DNA of 64,000 bases, taken from positions 67,143,396 through 67,207,395 of the forward strand of contig JASDDO010000016.1 in assembly GCA_030015575.1 (NCBI GenBank). Direction: 5' to 3'. Under the pieces are notes generated by a model. The model ran no database searches. It worked only from the letters and a program-made list of their open reading frames with translations, and was not told the origin of the DNA. Positions within the stretch are counted from its first letter, which is position 1, and each line of letters begins with the position of its first letter. Positions 12,576 to 23,547 of the stretch are shown here, one piece after another. This stretch comes from Agapanthus africanus. Taxonomy: Eukaryota; Streptophyta; Magnoliopsida; Asparagales; Amaryllidaceae. The position numbers and the translations under genes were made by a program.

Positions 12576-13932
12576 TAACTAGAGCCTTAGGCGAAGTGTA
12601 GACGATATTAGAAACACGATCGAACCCGAAACGCCAATCCATGACCCCTCTCTGGACATTTTTACAAAACTGGGTTTTTTCCAGATTAAAAATTCTTTAA
12701 AAATTCAGCAGGAAATTTTAAGAATTACGGTGCAAAAATGACCAAGAGATACGTCTAAAGAGCGGCGGAACCGCGGCAGAAGCTTGGCTTCTGCGGCAGT
12801 TCTGCGGCCAAATGATAAGGTTAGACTTCGATTTTTGCACAGTAATTTGTCTTTTCTGGTGTTGAGTTTTCTGGGAATTTTTAATTTGCACTCAAGAGTT
12901 GAGTTTTTTGGGGTGTTTTGGAGCTTCGATGATTCGATCGGAAATTTCATACTTTGTCTATGAATTTTTTCAGATATTTTAGAATATGTTAAAAAGTTCG
13001 ACCGGATATAAATACCCACTTTTTCCCCTGTCGGGAAATTTCCAAGTGTTGGATCTTTCCATGGTTTAAAGACGTTCTGAGTAGTGCAAGTAACGTGATG
13101 GACCCTCTAGAAGACAACAAACCTTAACTCGATTATATGACCGTCTTGAACTGCCCTTTGAACCCTAGGGTTTGGGGCAGTACGGCATGCCACATGTGAG
13201 GCGTTGGCTTGACCCTTCTACGGCTGGACCGTTGGTACTGAGGCATGAACTGGATGTTTTTAAACTTGTTTCATGTGTTGAGCTGTTTTGGAAAAACTTG
13301 GGTGTTCGATTGTTCGATCGGAAAGTTTAACATTTTCTATTTATCTGGAATGTGATACAATATTTGGAATCCACAAGTAGTTATGAGATAACTTAATATG
13401 AATGTTATAAACATAGCAGTTTAGTCTCACTTGATCGGTTGCCACGGAATTTTGATGTGATCAAAAATCCGTCGCAATCACGTAGCGTACGCGGATACTC
13501 GCCGGGTAAACTTAATAAACAGCTACACCCCATAGCCCCGACCAAGTGACTGTAGGAGAACCCCGTCACCGAAAGCATCCGTTCGGGTGCTCGCGGTAGC
13601 GGTGTTCCGCCTTAGTGCACTTCGTCGACGCCATCTGGGGTGCGGCCGTCTACTAAAGTTTGCGACGAGCATTCGATCAAAATGTCGGGAATCTTGTTGA
13701 ATTGCCCGACTTGATATTGAAAAGTGTTTTCGATAATGAGATTAAAATGCGGGGTTTATAATTGTTAGGCATGTGATGTCTAAGGAATTCATTTGGTCAG
13801 GCATGCGATGTCTGAGGGGGTTGCGGATTCCAACTGTTGTAGTTTTACACGTTCTTTTCTGTGACCGTAAGTGTAATATGTGATATCGCTGGTTTCGTTG
13901 CTATATGTCAACGACAATTGGGATGCGCACAT
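12576..13932 (+). mobile_element. Copia A leader, first part
   Basis: Non-coding leader between primer site and gag region. It holds the motif gttcgatcggaaa twice (about 12934 and 13310), also present in the family B leaders. It is interrupted at 13933 by the gypsy insertion and continues at 18327; the two halves rejoin without a gap when aligned to the family B leader near 24010-24040. Confidence 0.75.
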
Positions 13933-14930
13933 TGTCACGCCCCGCTTCCCAGAGTACGCAGGATTAGGCACGTAACATAGCCAACCATGCTACCTGTGGG
14001 TAGGAAGTATCCATCCACAGTCGCATTACGGTTGTAAGGATATCAAGAACAAGATAATGAACTAATCTAACACATGTCCAAATCCATAATAACAAGAATC
14101 AATAAACAATAAGTGCGGAAGCAAATGATCCAAAACAATAATAGAAAGGTACGTCCCATAATGCGGGATCGCACCTGGAAATAAAATGCAATAAACGAAC
14201 TAACCACTATAGATCTCAAATCAGCCTGCTGGCTGAGGTACTCCTGCACGGTCGGCGACGGTGGTAAGGAATCTGGGCCATGCAAAACCCAGACGTCAGC
14301 GCGTCATGTCAACCGAATGATATAATATAAACATGGTAATAAGCAATGCAGGTATGAACATGAAATAAGCAATATTATGAAACAACAGTGCAGGGTAATG
14401 TGCAATGGGTAACTAAACTGTTCTATCAGGTTTCTACTCTAAAGTCTTTGAAATCAATTGATGAATCGTCGATGTAACTCAATAGTATCCCGTGCGTGCC
14501 CGGGACCACGGTCAAAGCCCTCGGGGCTGAATCCGAGACGTGCCGCTAAGCAGTAAAAGGTAGTAGGATGGGCGAGTGATGTCAGCATCAACACTCCGGG
14601 GCTGGCCAAGCCCGTAAGACTGATCAGAACAAGTATCGAACTGTTGAGTTACAAGTCGGTTTCACCTTTGATTTCCCCATACCCCCAAGTTATGTATGTC
14701 AGGTCAGGTATTCAGTAGTCAAGGACTAATGCCAACACAAAATCCGGTAAGAGTAGGTCTGTCTGGATAGACAGCAGGAATGGTCAGGTTTGTCGGCATT
14801 AGGCATGAAATCAGGTAACAGGTCATGTCACGTTTCAACAGGTTGAGTCGATATGTACAGGGTGTCGTGTCCGGTGTATCAGTACATGTGAATATAACAG
14901 GTGTAGCAGGGTCAAGTCAATATGCAATGT
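13933..14930 (-). repeat. Left (3') LTR of the gypsy element
   Basis: Begins TGTCACGCCCCGCTTCCCAG. Its inner boundary is unclear, because the integrase frame runs directly into it near 14930 with loss of the integrase C-terminus and the polypurine tract. It is homologous to the LTR fragment at 3580-4623 on the other strand. Confidence 0.7.
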
Positions 14931-17720
14931 AACCGAGTATGTGCTCTCAACAGATCATCAAGAGTTTGGATCGTTCTCTCCGACTGACCATCAGTTTGAG
15001 GATGATAAGCTGTGCTAAACTTCAATCGAGTCCCCAAACTTTCCTGTAAACTCCTCCAGAAGTGTGATAAGAACCGAGTGTCCCGATCGGACACGATGCT
15101 CACCGGTACGCCATGCAATCTGACAATCTCCTGCATGTATCGCTCTGCCAAAGTCTCTGTCGATTGACCAACCCGAAAAGGAATAAAGTGAGCTGCCTTG
15201 GTCAACCGATCGACAACCACCCATACTGCATTGTTGCCCTTTGGACTCCGCGGTAAAGCCGTCACGAAATCCATGGTTATATGTTCCCACTTCCACTGAG
15301 GAATCGGAAGTGGTTGCAACAAACCAGCAACCCGTTGGTGTTCAGCCTTGACTTGCTGACACACCAAGCACTTAGCCACGAAGCGAGCAATTTCCCGTTT
15401 CATACCTTCCCACCAGAAATGCTGTCGAATATCTCGGTATATCTTTGTCCCTCCTGGATGTACAGAGTAAGCTGAACTGTGTGCCTCCCTCATAAGCTCT
15501 TCACGCACATCTCCTTTTGGCACACACACACGGCTACCGTATCTCAACGATCCGTCTTCATGGATCAGTAAATCGGTTCGTAGTCCGGCTCCAACCTGCT
15601 CTCGAAACTTTTGCAGTCTAGGATCCTGCGATTATGCCGCTTTAATCTTCTCCACTAAGGACGACTGTACTTGCAACTGCATCAACTGTCCTGTAGCATG
15701 TGGTAGCACAACTTCCAAGTCAAATCTTCAAAAATCTGCAATGATCTCCCCCTGTGTAGTTAACACCTGAATTGCTGGTAACCGACTAAGCGCATCCGGC
15801 ACAACATTAACCTTCTCCGGATGGTACTTAAGATCAAGATCGTAGTCAGCCATCAGCTCCAACCATCTACGCTGCCTCATGTTAAGCTCCTTCTGTGTAA
15901 ACACATACTTCAAGCTCTTATGATCTGTAAAAACTTCGACTCTTTCCCCCAAAAGGTAGTGTCTCCAAATCTTCAAAGCGAAAATCACAACCGCACGCTC
16001 CAAGTCATGAGTTGGATAATTCTTCTCATGGGTCTTCAACTGTCTCGATGCGTATGCTACAACCTTCCCATGCTGCATCCAAACACATCCCAATCCTTTC
16101 CCAGAGGCGTCACTGTGAATCACCAGTCCTCCTGAATTATCCGGTACGGTTAGGATAGGGGCGGTTATCAACTTCTGCTTCAACGTCTCGAAGGCCAATG
16201 CACATCCATCCGTCCAAACAAACGGTACCTCCTTACGCGTAAGCTTGGTTATCGGCTCAGCTAGACGAGCGAAGTTCTCCACAAATCTTCTGTAGTAACC
16301 GGCGAGTCCAAGAAAACTTCTTATCTCCGCAACATTCTTTGGAATAGGCCAATCTCGAACTGCTGCAATCTTCTCGGGATCAACGGCGATTCCATTGCCC
16401 GACACAACATGCCCCAGAAACTTCACTTCTTCCAGCCAGAATTCGCACTTACTCATCTTCGCGAATAATTTCTCTTGTCTCAATGTCTGCAATGCGATCC
16501 ATAAATGCTCAGCATGCTCCTCCGGACTCTTCGAGTATACCAGAATATCGTCAATGAATACCACAATAAACTGGTCCAAGAATGGTGAAAAGATCCTGTT
16601 CATCAAATCCATAAATATTGCTGGCGCATTAGTCACTCCGAAGGGCATCACTAGATACTCGAAATGTCCATATCGAGTTCGAAATGCCATCTTGCAAATG
16701 TCTTCTGCTTTCACTCGGACCTGATGATATCCTGATCGCAAGTCCAGTTTCGAGAATACCCTCGCGCCACTAAGCTGCTCAAAAGTTCTCCAATGCGAGG
16801 GATCGGGTACTTGTTCTTAATAGTCACCCGGTTCAATTCTCGATAATCAATGCACATCCTTCTCGTGCCATCCTTCTTCTTTACTAAAAGAACTGGAGCT
16901 CCCCAAGGTGAGTTGCTGCTTCGAATCCATCCCTTCTCGAGTAATTCACCAACTTGTTTCTTAACTTCTTCCAATTCCACCGGTGCCATCGGATAATAAG
17001 ATTTTGATACTGGCGCTGCACCAGGAATAAGGTCAATCGGAAACTCCACATCTCGCTTCGGCGGTAAGCCCGAAATATCTTCAAACACATCCATAAAGTC
17101 GCGGACAACTGCCGGCTCTTCATTACTATCCACTACCATAGCCGCAAGAACATTGTTCGTCGGCCTAGCCCTAAACTCGACTGGCCCGACAGAACTGCTT
17201 CCTTACCGCAACTGCTGTCTACATTGTTGGCCACGAAAGGTCCAGCAAGACTACTGAGTCTCGTCCATTCTGCTGCATGCACGTCAACGGTTGCTCCATT
17301 CTGCCTTAGTCCGATGAACTTCTCTTCCATTTCCTCCCGTGCAATCCGCGGGAAGAATTTCTCCAGGAAACTCTTAGAGAAATCCGCTCAACTGATTGGC
17401 TTGGGCAAGCGGGTCTCCTCCACAGGCCATCACTCTCGGCCTAAACCACTAGCTGAGGCGCACCACAACAACTCTCTTGTCCTCTGGGATCTGTGCCGCC
17501 ATCAGTAAATCCTCCGTGTCACTAGCCTCTGCTCGGCTGGTAACAGCTCCTTTAAACCAGTAAATGTAGACGGACCCAAGGTCTGAAATCTGCTAGGGTC
17601 CTTACTCGTCCGACTGGTCTAGTTCCATCGTTGTTTACAGACTGCTGAACGATCTGCAAACCTTCCTGAAACAAATCTGCTATTGCTGATTCAGCTCAGT
17701 CTGTCTCTTTGATTTCCAGC
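14931..17720 (-). pseudogene. Gypsy gag-pol remnant (gag, RT, RNase H, integrase)
   Basis: Read leftwards. Decayed gag at about 17720-17170 (DLLMAAQIPEDKRVVV, then EEKFIGLRQNGATVDV). RT N-terminus at 17139-16800 ([26 protein letters not shown]). RT core and RNase H at 16741-15728 ([46 protein letters not shown]). Integrase at 15547-14931 with [28 protein letters not shown] and [10 protein letters not shown]. The zinc knuckle and protease between gag and RT are missing. A one-base deletion near 16800 shifts the frame inside RT. Stops at 15728 and about 15640 look like C-to-T changes (CGA to TGA, CAA to TAA). After LDDLLR the frame enters the LTR. Clade assignment rests on motif resemblance only. 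Confidence 0.88.
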
Positions 17721-18148
17721 ATCTCTCTTATCACTCCAAGCATGGCGGCTTCGCTCACACACCTCTGGTACGTCTTCAACTTCTTACCTGTCGTAATCCT
17801 AAACTCAAAACACCCAACATTAGCAGGATGATAGATTCTGAATATAGATCAAGGCTAGAACTCCAAGATACTTAAATAGAGTACTGCATTGTAGCTATGC
17901 CGCGGTATCATAGCCGCAATTACTTAACTCCACCCAAGTCGCCCAAGTCCTAGGGATAACAAGAAATCAGGTTTCCGAGTCGACATGCAAAGTAAGTTTG
18001 CACGTCGCAAAAGATATAATCAGGAAGAATATGATTCAAGAATGGTAAAACGGTCAATGTGGCTGGACATGTTTCCTAAACACGGGTATTCTGATTCGTG
18101 TATTGGGTACAATACCCAACTACAAAAGAATCAACCCGACTAACCTAT

Positions 18149-18161
18149 GGCTCTGATACCA
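18149..18161 (-). other. Primer-binding site of the gypsy element
   Basis: TGGTATCAGAGCC on the minus strand, nine bases from the LTR remnant at 18171. It proves that the 54 bases at 18171 are the U5 end of the 5' LTR. Confidence 0.88.
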
Positions 18162-18170
18162 AAAGAACCA

Positions 18171-18321
18171 TGTCACGCCCCGCTTCCCAGAGTACGCAGG
18201 ATTGGGCACGTAACATAGCCAACCGTAATGCGACTGTGGATGGATACTTCCTACCCACAGGTAGCATGGTTGGCTATGTTACGTGCCCAATCCTGCGTAC
18301 TCTGGGAAGCGGGGCGTGACA
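18171..18321. repeat. 54-bp perfect inverted repeat replacing the 5' LTR
   Basis: Arm 18171-18224 is the exact reverse complement of 18268-18321; the spacer 18225-18267 is 43 bases. The whole 18225-18321 segment equals the reverse complement of left-LTR bases 13933-14029 with one difference. Both arms share a G at that site while the left LTR has A. The right arm ends cleanly at the LTR terminal CA and is followed by the target duplication. Confidence 0.93.
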
Positions 18322-18326
18322 CACAT

Positions 18327-19016
18327 TTACTTACGTTGATGACATGTGATGTTATGTGTTGCTGGATATGTTATACTGGATCGTCGCGTTTTGAATAGCC
18401 GGGGGTTTTATGTGAGATGAGAGTTTTTATTTTCATTCATGTAAAAACTTGTATGTAATATTCTTTTATTATGGCACTTCCAGGTTGTGGAAGATGTTAC
18501 CCATTGTATATTATTTACTTTTCCACACTAGGATAGACCCAAGGAGGAGGGCACAAGTAACCAGGTTCTGGAGTCCAGTGGGAGACCAACTCGAGGAGTC
18601 GAGTCCGGATCTCCTAACTATAGAATTGGTAGGGTTGCTTGCCGCTCTCGTAGGGGTCTAGGGGTGTGGGTTTGGCTATTCATCGCGACCGTGGAATCCG
18701 TGTTTTATACTGGCTCGTATTGAAAACACGGACGTCCTAGTATATCCAATGTTTCATATGATTCTTCTGCTGCGATATCTGTGATGTGATCATTTGATAT
18801 GTTCTGTGGTAAATACTGTATATAGTATATATGATATATTATATAGACGTTACTTATGTTTTGCACTCGCGCTAGCCCTGCCCCGCTCTGTCGTTAGTTA
18901 CCTAACCTAACGGTGCACGAGGGGACATCGAGGCGAATGCGGATGGCATAAGTGTACGTCGTATTTATCTGTGATGTTTAGGTGATTTAAATGATGGGAC
19001 TTCATTAATGTGATTA
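18327..19016 (+). mobile_element. Copia A leader, second part
   Basis: Homologous to the family B leader at about 24040-24850 and to the minus-strand leaders 1-930 and 60402-61345. Landmarks are the block cgctctgtcgttagtta near 18886 and gcgaatgcggatggcat near 18933. Non-coding. Confidence 0.75.
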
Positions 19017-19081
19017 ATGAAAGAAAAGAAACCTAAAGATGTTGTGGAATCGAATTTTCAAAAACAGGTAGCTACGGTTCT

Positions 19082-19321
19082 TGCTTTGCACAGCGGTATA
19101 TATGATATATCCTGCACCTTATTCGATGAGGAAAGGGCCGAGATCCCTTCACCGGGAGTGACCCCTTTAGCGATAACTGACAGATGCTACACACTCGGTT
19201 TGTTTTTTGATAGCTTCTATAGTTTATGTTTTGCACAGTGATATATATGATATATCCCGCACCTCATTCGACAAGGAAAGGGCCGACGATCCATTCACCG
19301 GGAGTGACCCCTTTAGCAAAA
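19082..19321 (+). repeat. Two-copy leader repeat, copia A
   Basis: Two units of about 90-97 bases (19082-19172 and 19225-19321), each with gcac-ct-attcga, gaggaaagggccgag-like text and caccgggagtgacccctt. The same pair occurs at 24926-25011 and 25060-25152, and inverted at 60075-60320. No coding sense; no similarity to a known RNA that I recognise. Confidence 0.75.
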
Positions 19322-19466
19322 CTAGAAAAGCCTCAACAACACTCCATTTTAAAATCATTTGATTCTACAACGATATCAAGTTCATTACGCAATAGGTTTT
19401 CAGAAAAACCTGTCGTAGCCCTCCGTCATTTCAGATAAGTACTGGTTAGTATCCGTGCTGCGTTTG

Positions 19467-19657
19467 TTGACCTCTGTCAAGGCATAGTGTGTGGTAGCTG
19501 ATTAGTGCTTATCTGTATAAGCATATGATGCGATTGATTTAGGGTAGTCGTGCGACCTTGTTGACCTCTGTCAAGGGTCGTGCTGGTGGGTTTACTTCAA
19601 TCAGGAAATGACGGGTTGAACTTGACTAGCAGCCTATGGTTTGTTGACCTCAGTCAA
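19467..19657 (+). repeat. Triple inverted-repeat motif, copia A leader
   Basis: Three short palindromes, ttgacctctgtcaa at 19467-19480 and 19561-19574 and ttgacctcagtcaa at 19644-19657, spaced 94 and 83 bases. Each is followed by gg. The same triple with almost the same spacing is present in three other leaders (see 25299, 59756, 63045). Confidence 0.8.
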
Positions 19658-20087
19658 GGTCATAGGACGCTAGGGGTAAAATATTATCGGGAATTTCAGG
19701 TGTTGAAATTTGCAATGAGATTGCATACCTTCTATGAGATAGTTGGATCCCGATACCCACTGCGAGTAATTGTTACTTCTGGGAGAGTTTTACACATTAC
19801 AATTAGCCGATCAAGTAGGTGTCTAGAAAGGTGTCAACGGGGTTACGCCTCTGGGAAAACGAGGTTTACATTAATTAGGTCCGTGCGAAAGCACGGGGCA
19901 CCTCCCTCAAAGTACCGACACTGGCCTGGCTGAAAGATTGGCGAACTTGTAGCGTGTAATTAATCCCGGCTAGTCTTTCCTTTTAGGGTTTGAAGGAAGA
20001 TTTGATAAAAACAGTGGGAGCCATCCTGATTAGATAAAATAATAACCAATCTGATCTTGCTAGAGCGCACGCAGAGTGTTTTCTTCT

Positions 20088-20101
20088 CTCTCTCTCTCCA
20101 G
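20088..20101 (+). promoter_or_regulatory. Candidate 3' splice site, copia A
   Basis: A (TC)n tract ends in CAG, followed by tagcgacc; an ATG at 20138 opens MDILTEPASY. The pyrimidine tract and CAG are conserved in family B (25802-25804) and in the minus-strand copy (59443-59445). This fits splicing of the long leader; a donor was not identified. Confidence 0.4.
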
Positions 20102-21393
20102 GTAGCGACCATTTCACGTCTTAATCAAGATAATAAAATGGATATATTGACCGAACCCGCTAGTTATACTGAGCTGGGGAACGTTGGTCCCGCTCCAACT
20201 TATAATTGTTATAAGACAGAGCAAGAAATTGGGGGATACCAGATTTCCCGTGCCGCCCAAACGAAGAAAGTGCATATTGATGCATCATCTTCGGGTGTGT
20301 TCGTTACATAGAACTAATTCTCAGTATCCTTTACGTCCTGGGTATATGATACCAGATCAGGATCCCGCATATGTAATTTGTTATATAGGGCTACAGAAAG
20401 GTAGAGAACTGAGAACGGGTGATAAGTTTCATGAGACAGAAAACGGTGCAAGTGTTGCAGCCAGGTGTGTTGGTCACTGTCACCCTGTATTACCAGAATA
20501 CATTGATTCTGAACAAATATTATTAGATACCGAACCTGATATACAAAATCATATCAGTCTCTTTATTAGTAAAGAAGGATATAATTTTGTATTATTGGAT
20601 AATGTTTTGAACATTTCCTATATCAAAAGTTGATCGGTTCAGGCACGTTATCTAAAAGCATTAACGTTCTAAATCAAACTACAGTTCTTAGTATACGGAA
20701 CACACACAAGAGGAAGAGTTCAGAAATGAACGGATCCTTCTTGAGGTATTGTAGACTAGGTCATATCAATGCGACCCGACTAGCTAAAGTTACATATAGA
20801 TGCATATTTAAATTAGTTTGAATTTACATCTTGCGGAACTTGCCAGTCATGTCACAGAGATATAATGACCATAGCTCTGTTTATTGGAAACAGAGAAAGA
20901 GTTAGTAAATTCTTGGGATGATACATGTTGATGTATGTAGGTCCCCTGTCTACACATGCCTAGACCGGTTCTTTGTACTTCATTACATTCTCTGATAATC
21001 TCTCAAAATTCAGACATATGTTCCTGTTGAAACACAAGTCCGAACCTTTTGAGATATTCATAGAATATAAGTTAGAAGTAGAGAACCAAAATACGGGTAA
21101 AAGTATTATGTCCTTTGATGTGATCAAGGAGGAGAGTACTTGTGCACGGGATTCCTGGATTATTCTAAAGGAGAATGAGATTCTCTCTCAGCATTACTCC
21201 TTCGTATACACCATAGCACGATGGTATATCGGGACGGAGCAATAACACCCTATGTGATATGGTGTGCTCTATGATGAGTACTACTGAGTTTCCTATTTCC
21301 TTTTAGGGAGTTATGCACCTATGAAGTTGCATACCTATTGAATAAGGTTGCGATCAAATCAGTTGCCTACCACTTCATATATGATATGGAAAG
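20102..21393 (+). pseudogene. Copia A pol remnant: protease region to integrase
   Basis: Broken Ty1/copia pol. The 20184-20633 frame has RTGDKFHETENGASVAA and FVLLDNVLNISYIKS, fitting the segment around protease. 20630-20821 has YCRLGHINATRLAKV, the pre-integrase motif. 20973-21245 has YFITFSDNLSKF, KHKSEPFEIFIEYK and ENEILSQHYSF, the integrase core. 21250-21390 holds NTLCDMVCSMMSTTEF-like text. Frameshifts separate the pieces. It ends where copia B is inserted (TSD ggaat 21394-21398) and resumes at 31005. Confidence 0.85.
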
Positions 21394-22533
21394 GGAATTG
21401 TTGGAGATAGTGCCCTCATAGTCAATTATTGGATCGTAGGTACGTGATTGCAATGATTGCGGAGGACCTATCCCGGTAGGACAGTCTTACTCGAGATGAT
21501 AGTATGCTATCTGGTTTGCCTTTATCAGTTGTGTACATGTTCAGGTGACTGATTGCATGTTACACTTTGATAGAGCCCTTAGGATCTTGCTTTACTACCA
21601 ACAGTATGATGGCGATCATATACGTGAGAGTTGGGTAGTTTATATGCATATCCTTAATTGTGGTCCCTAGTCGTGGGAGTTTCGAGACAGGGCATCAATA
21701 CTCCGGAGTAGACTAGTGTGTACAGTCGAGACCCCGACGAGGGGCGGTGGCCGGTCTCACAAGCCACTGGTGACAGTTGGATCACCTAAGATGTATACAG
21801 GTGCTCATTGGGTTATGAGTACACCGGACAGGACTTGCCGGGAATCTGCTAGTTAGTACTATACCTATCGTCAGATAGCAGTTCCCTGGTGACATGTGTA
21901 CAGGTTAGTTCATCGACCTGAGGTCGTCATTTGTCTCGTGTGAGTTCCCACTGTGCTTTGATTTCTACCCTACCATGGCTCAAAGGAGTCGTGCAAACAG
22001 GTAGCTTTTGGGTACAGTCCCGAGCCATATGGAGGCACGTGAGCGGATCGGCAGGGGATTCGTCTCTCCCGGTATTGGGGGCGAGGTCGTGCTGTGTCTA
22101 GGAGAGCCATTACACAAAGTCCATGGCCATGGCAGGAGATTTACTGGTAGCTACTCCAGTAGTATCTCAGGGTGTTATTGGGCTTCACTCCGACACGACT
22201 TATACTGCTATTGGGGGTCTGACGTTACTAGCCCCCTAGGCGGATATGCGATACTCATTGACGAACGGACCGGACTGTATATACATTGTCACTGTTAGGC
22301 TCAGTAGGGTTTTCGGAGGAGTTCGCTCATCGGTCTCCCTTGAGTTCGCTCCTCGGCCACCCTTGAGGTCAGTCCGTGGGCAGCCGTTATGCATAGCTAG
22401 TGCCGCTGACGGTTTGTGGTTAAACCCACTGCCAGGGTGCTGACGAGTCATTAGAGTCCCCCACAGACAGTTTCCCAAGTTCGGGCGAAACGTTGTAGAG
22501 GCCGTATGGTTTTATGGCAGGGTTCGGAAAATG

Positions 22534-22553
22534 CACGTGCGTTTACGCACGTG
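22534..22553. promoter_or_regulatory. Paired G-box palindrome in the LTR
   Basis: cacgtgcgtttacgcacgtg: an 8-bp perfect stem with a 4-base loop holding two CACGTG cores. CACGTG is the binding core of plant bZIP and bHLH factors. An identical copy lies at 30000-30019. Older family LTRs have a changed version (acgtgcggtattgcacg type). Confidence 0.5.
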
Positions 22554-23009
22554 TCGATTTTCGGACAGATAATACTGGTCGGCTTTGGTTTAAGCCGGAT
22601 CCGAGTATTATATTGAGTAGGTATAATATCTTTATCTCAGTTGCATTTGTATTCGGTCGTAATACAAATGCGGGTATTTTTATACAGTTTCGGGGTTATC
22701 CTGAAAGTCGTTTCAGGATCACTTTTGGAAGTTGCCAGTTTCCAGTTTTCTATCAGCCATCTTTTAACATTCGGTTAAAGACGGATTTATCTTTTCTTCA
22801 GATATGAGTGAGTCATCATTCTAGAAGCTTCTAGAAGTGATGATGAGGCTAGTGAGTCATTTGTGTCATTAATGGTTCATTAATGATGTAAGGTGACTAG
22901 GTTTGTTCTAATTGGTTCCTTTTGATGATTCATTCTTTCATAATGGTTATGATAACTATCATTTGTTATGGTCACCACTTGAACCCTCCTACACTCACCT
23001 CCCTCCTTT

Positions 23010-23019
23010 GATAAATAAG
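23010..23019 (+). promoter_or_regulatory. TATA-like box of copia B LTR
   Basis: gataaataag followed within about 10 bases by a TC-rich run that could be the initiation region. The same sequence is in the 3' LTR near 30476. The call is by position and composition only. Confidence 0.4.
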
Positions 23020-23534
23020 GCCTCCTCTCTCTCTCTCTCATTCACTCTCACTTGATTCATTGGAAAAAAGATTATGATAGATATTTGGGGTGTATGGAAT
23101 TCACAGATCATTTCATTCCATCACCCGATTCTCTCGGCAACTTCATTTACCGATCGTCCACGGACTTGGACGAAGTGAGACAAAGTCATCTACTCATTCT
23201 CTACATCATTCTTGGTCGTCTCTTTTAGCAAACTTGACGATCGAGTTGCCTCAAGTCAGAGGCGGGAGCCCGTTTAAAGAACCGATCATGTGGTGCCACC
23301 TCGACGAGGAGATCGGAGATCGACGAGATCAGAGCAGCCGCAACGGAGCGTGGGATGATGGTTGAAGAACGAAGGACTCGGATCGTTCGGTACAACCTTT
23401 CTACACTCTTTACTGTTTGTTAGTTTAGCAATAATGGCAGATCCGGGTTAAAGTATACGATAGCGCCAAGTTTAAAAGTTTTTGTTCCGCATTTGGCGTC
23501 TGTAGACGGCCGGCGCGCTAGCGTAGACTTACAG

Positions 23535-23547
23535 TGGTATCAGAGCC
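23535..23547 (+). other. Primer-binding site of copia B
   Basis: TGGTATCAGAGCC one base past the LTR, initiator tRNA-Met type, same spacing as in copia A. Confidence 0.93.

Larger units (their letters stand above)
13933..18321 (-). mobile_element. Ty3/gypsy element with an aberrant fold-back right end
   Basis: Minus-strand element flanked by the 5-bp duplication cacat (13928-13932 and 18322-18326). The left LTR occupies about 13933-14930. The primer site is at 18149-18161. The right LTR should start at 18171 and run about 1 kb, but only its first 54 bases are present, followed by an inverted copy of 97 LTR end bases. Both outer ends are therefore U5 ends (TGTCACGCCC on the left, its reverse complement on the right). 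Coding sequence is a decayed gag-pol of Tekay/Del type with the integrase C-terminus missing. Confidence 0.88.
21399..23533 (+). repeat. 5' LTR of copia B
   Basis: TGTTGGAGATAGTGCCC...GACTTACA. Contains a paired G-box hairpin (22534-22553), a TATA-like gataaataag (23010-23019) and a (TC)n tract after it, which is the most likely promoter and start region. Frames inside are chance and recur in the other LTR. Confidence 0.93.

Noticed and set aside
18171-18321. Fold-back sequence as a separate MITE insertion
   Set aside because: The arms are the LTR's own terminus, only one flank has a target duplication for the whole gypsy element, and no duplication exists within 18165-18175.
20973-21245. 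90-codon frame as an independent gene
   Set aside because: It is the integrase core of copia A, separated from its neighbours by frameshifts.
22008-22478. Frames repeated at 22.0-22.5 kb and 29.5-29.9 kb as a conserved gene
   Set aside because: Repetition is due to the two LTRs of copia B; the frames overlap on both strands and have no domain.
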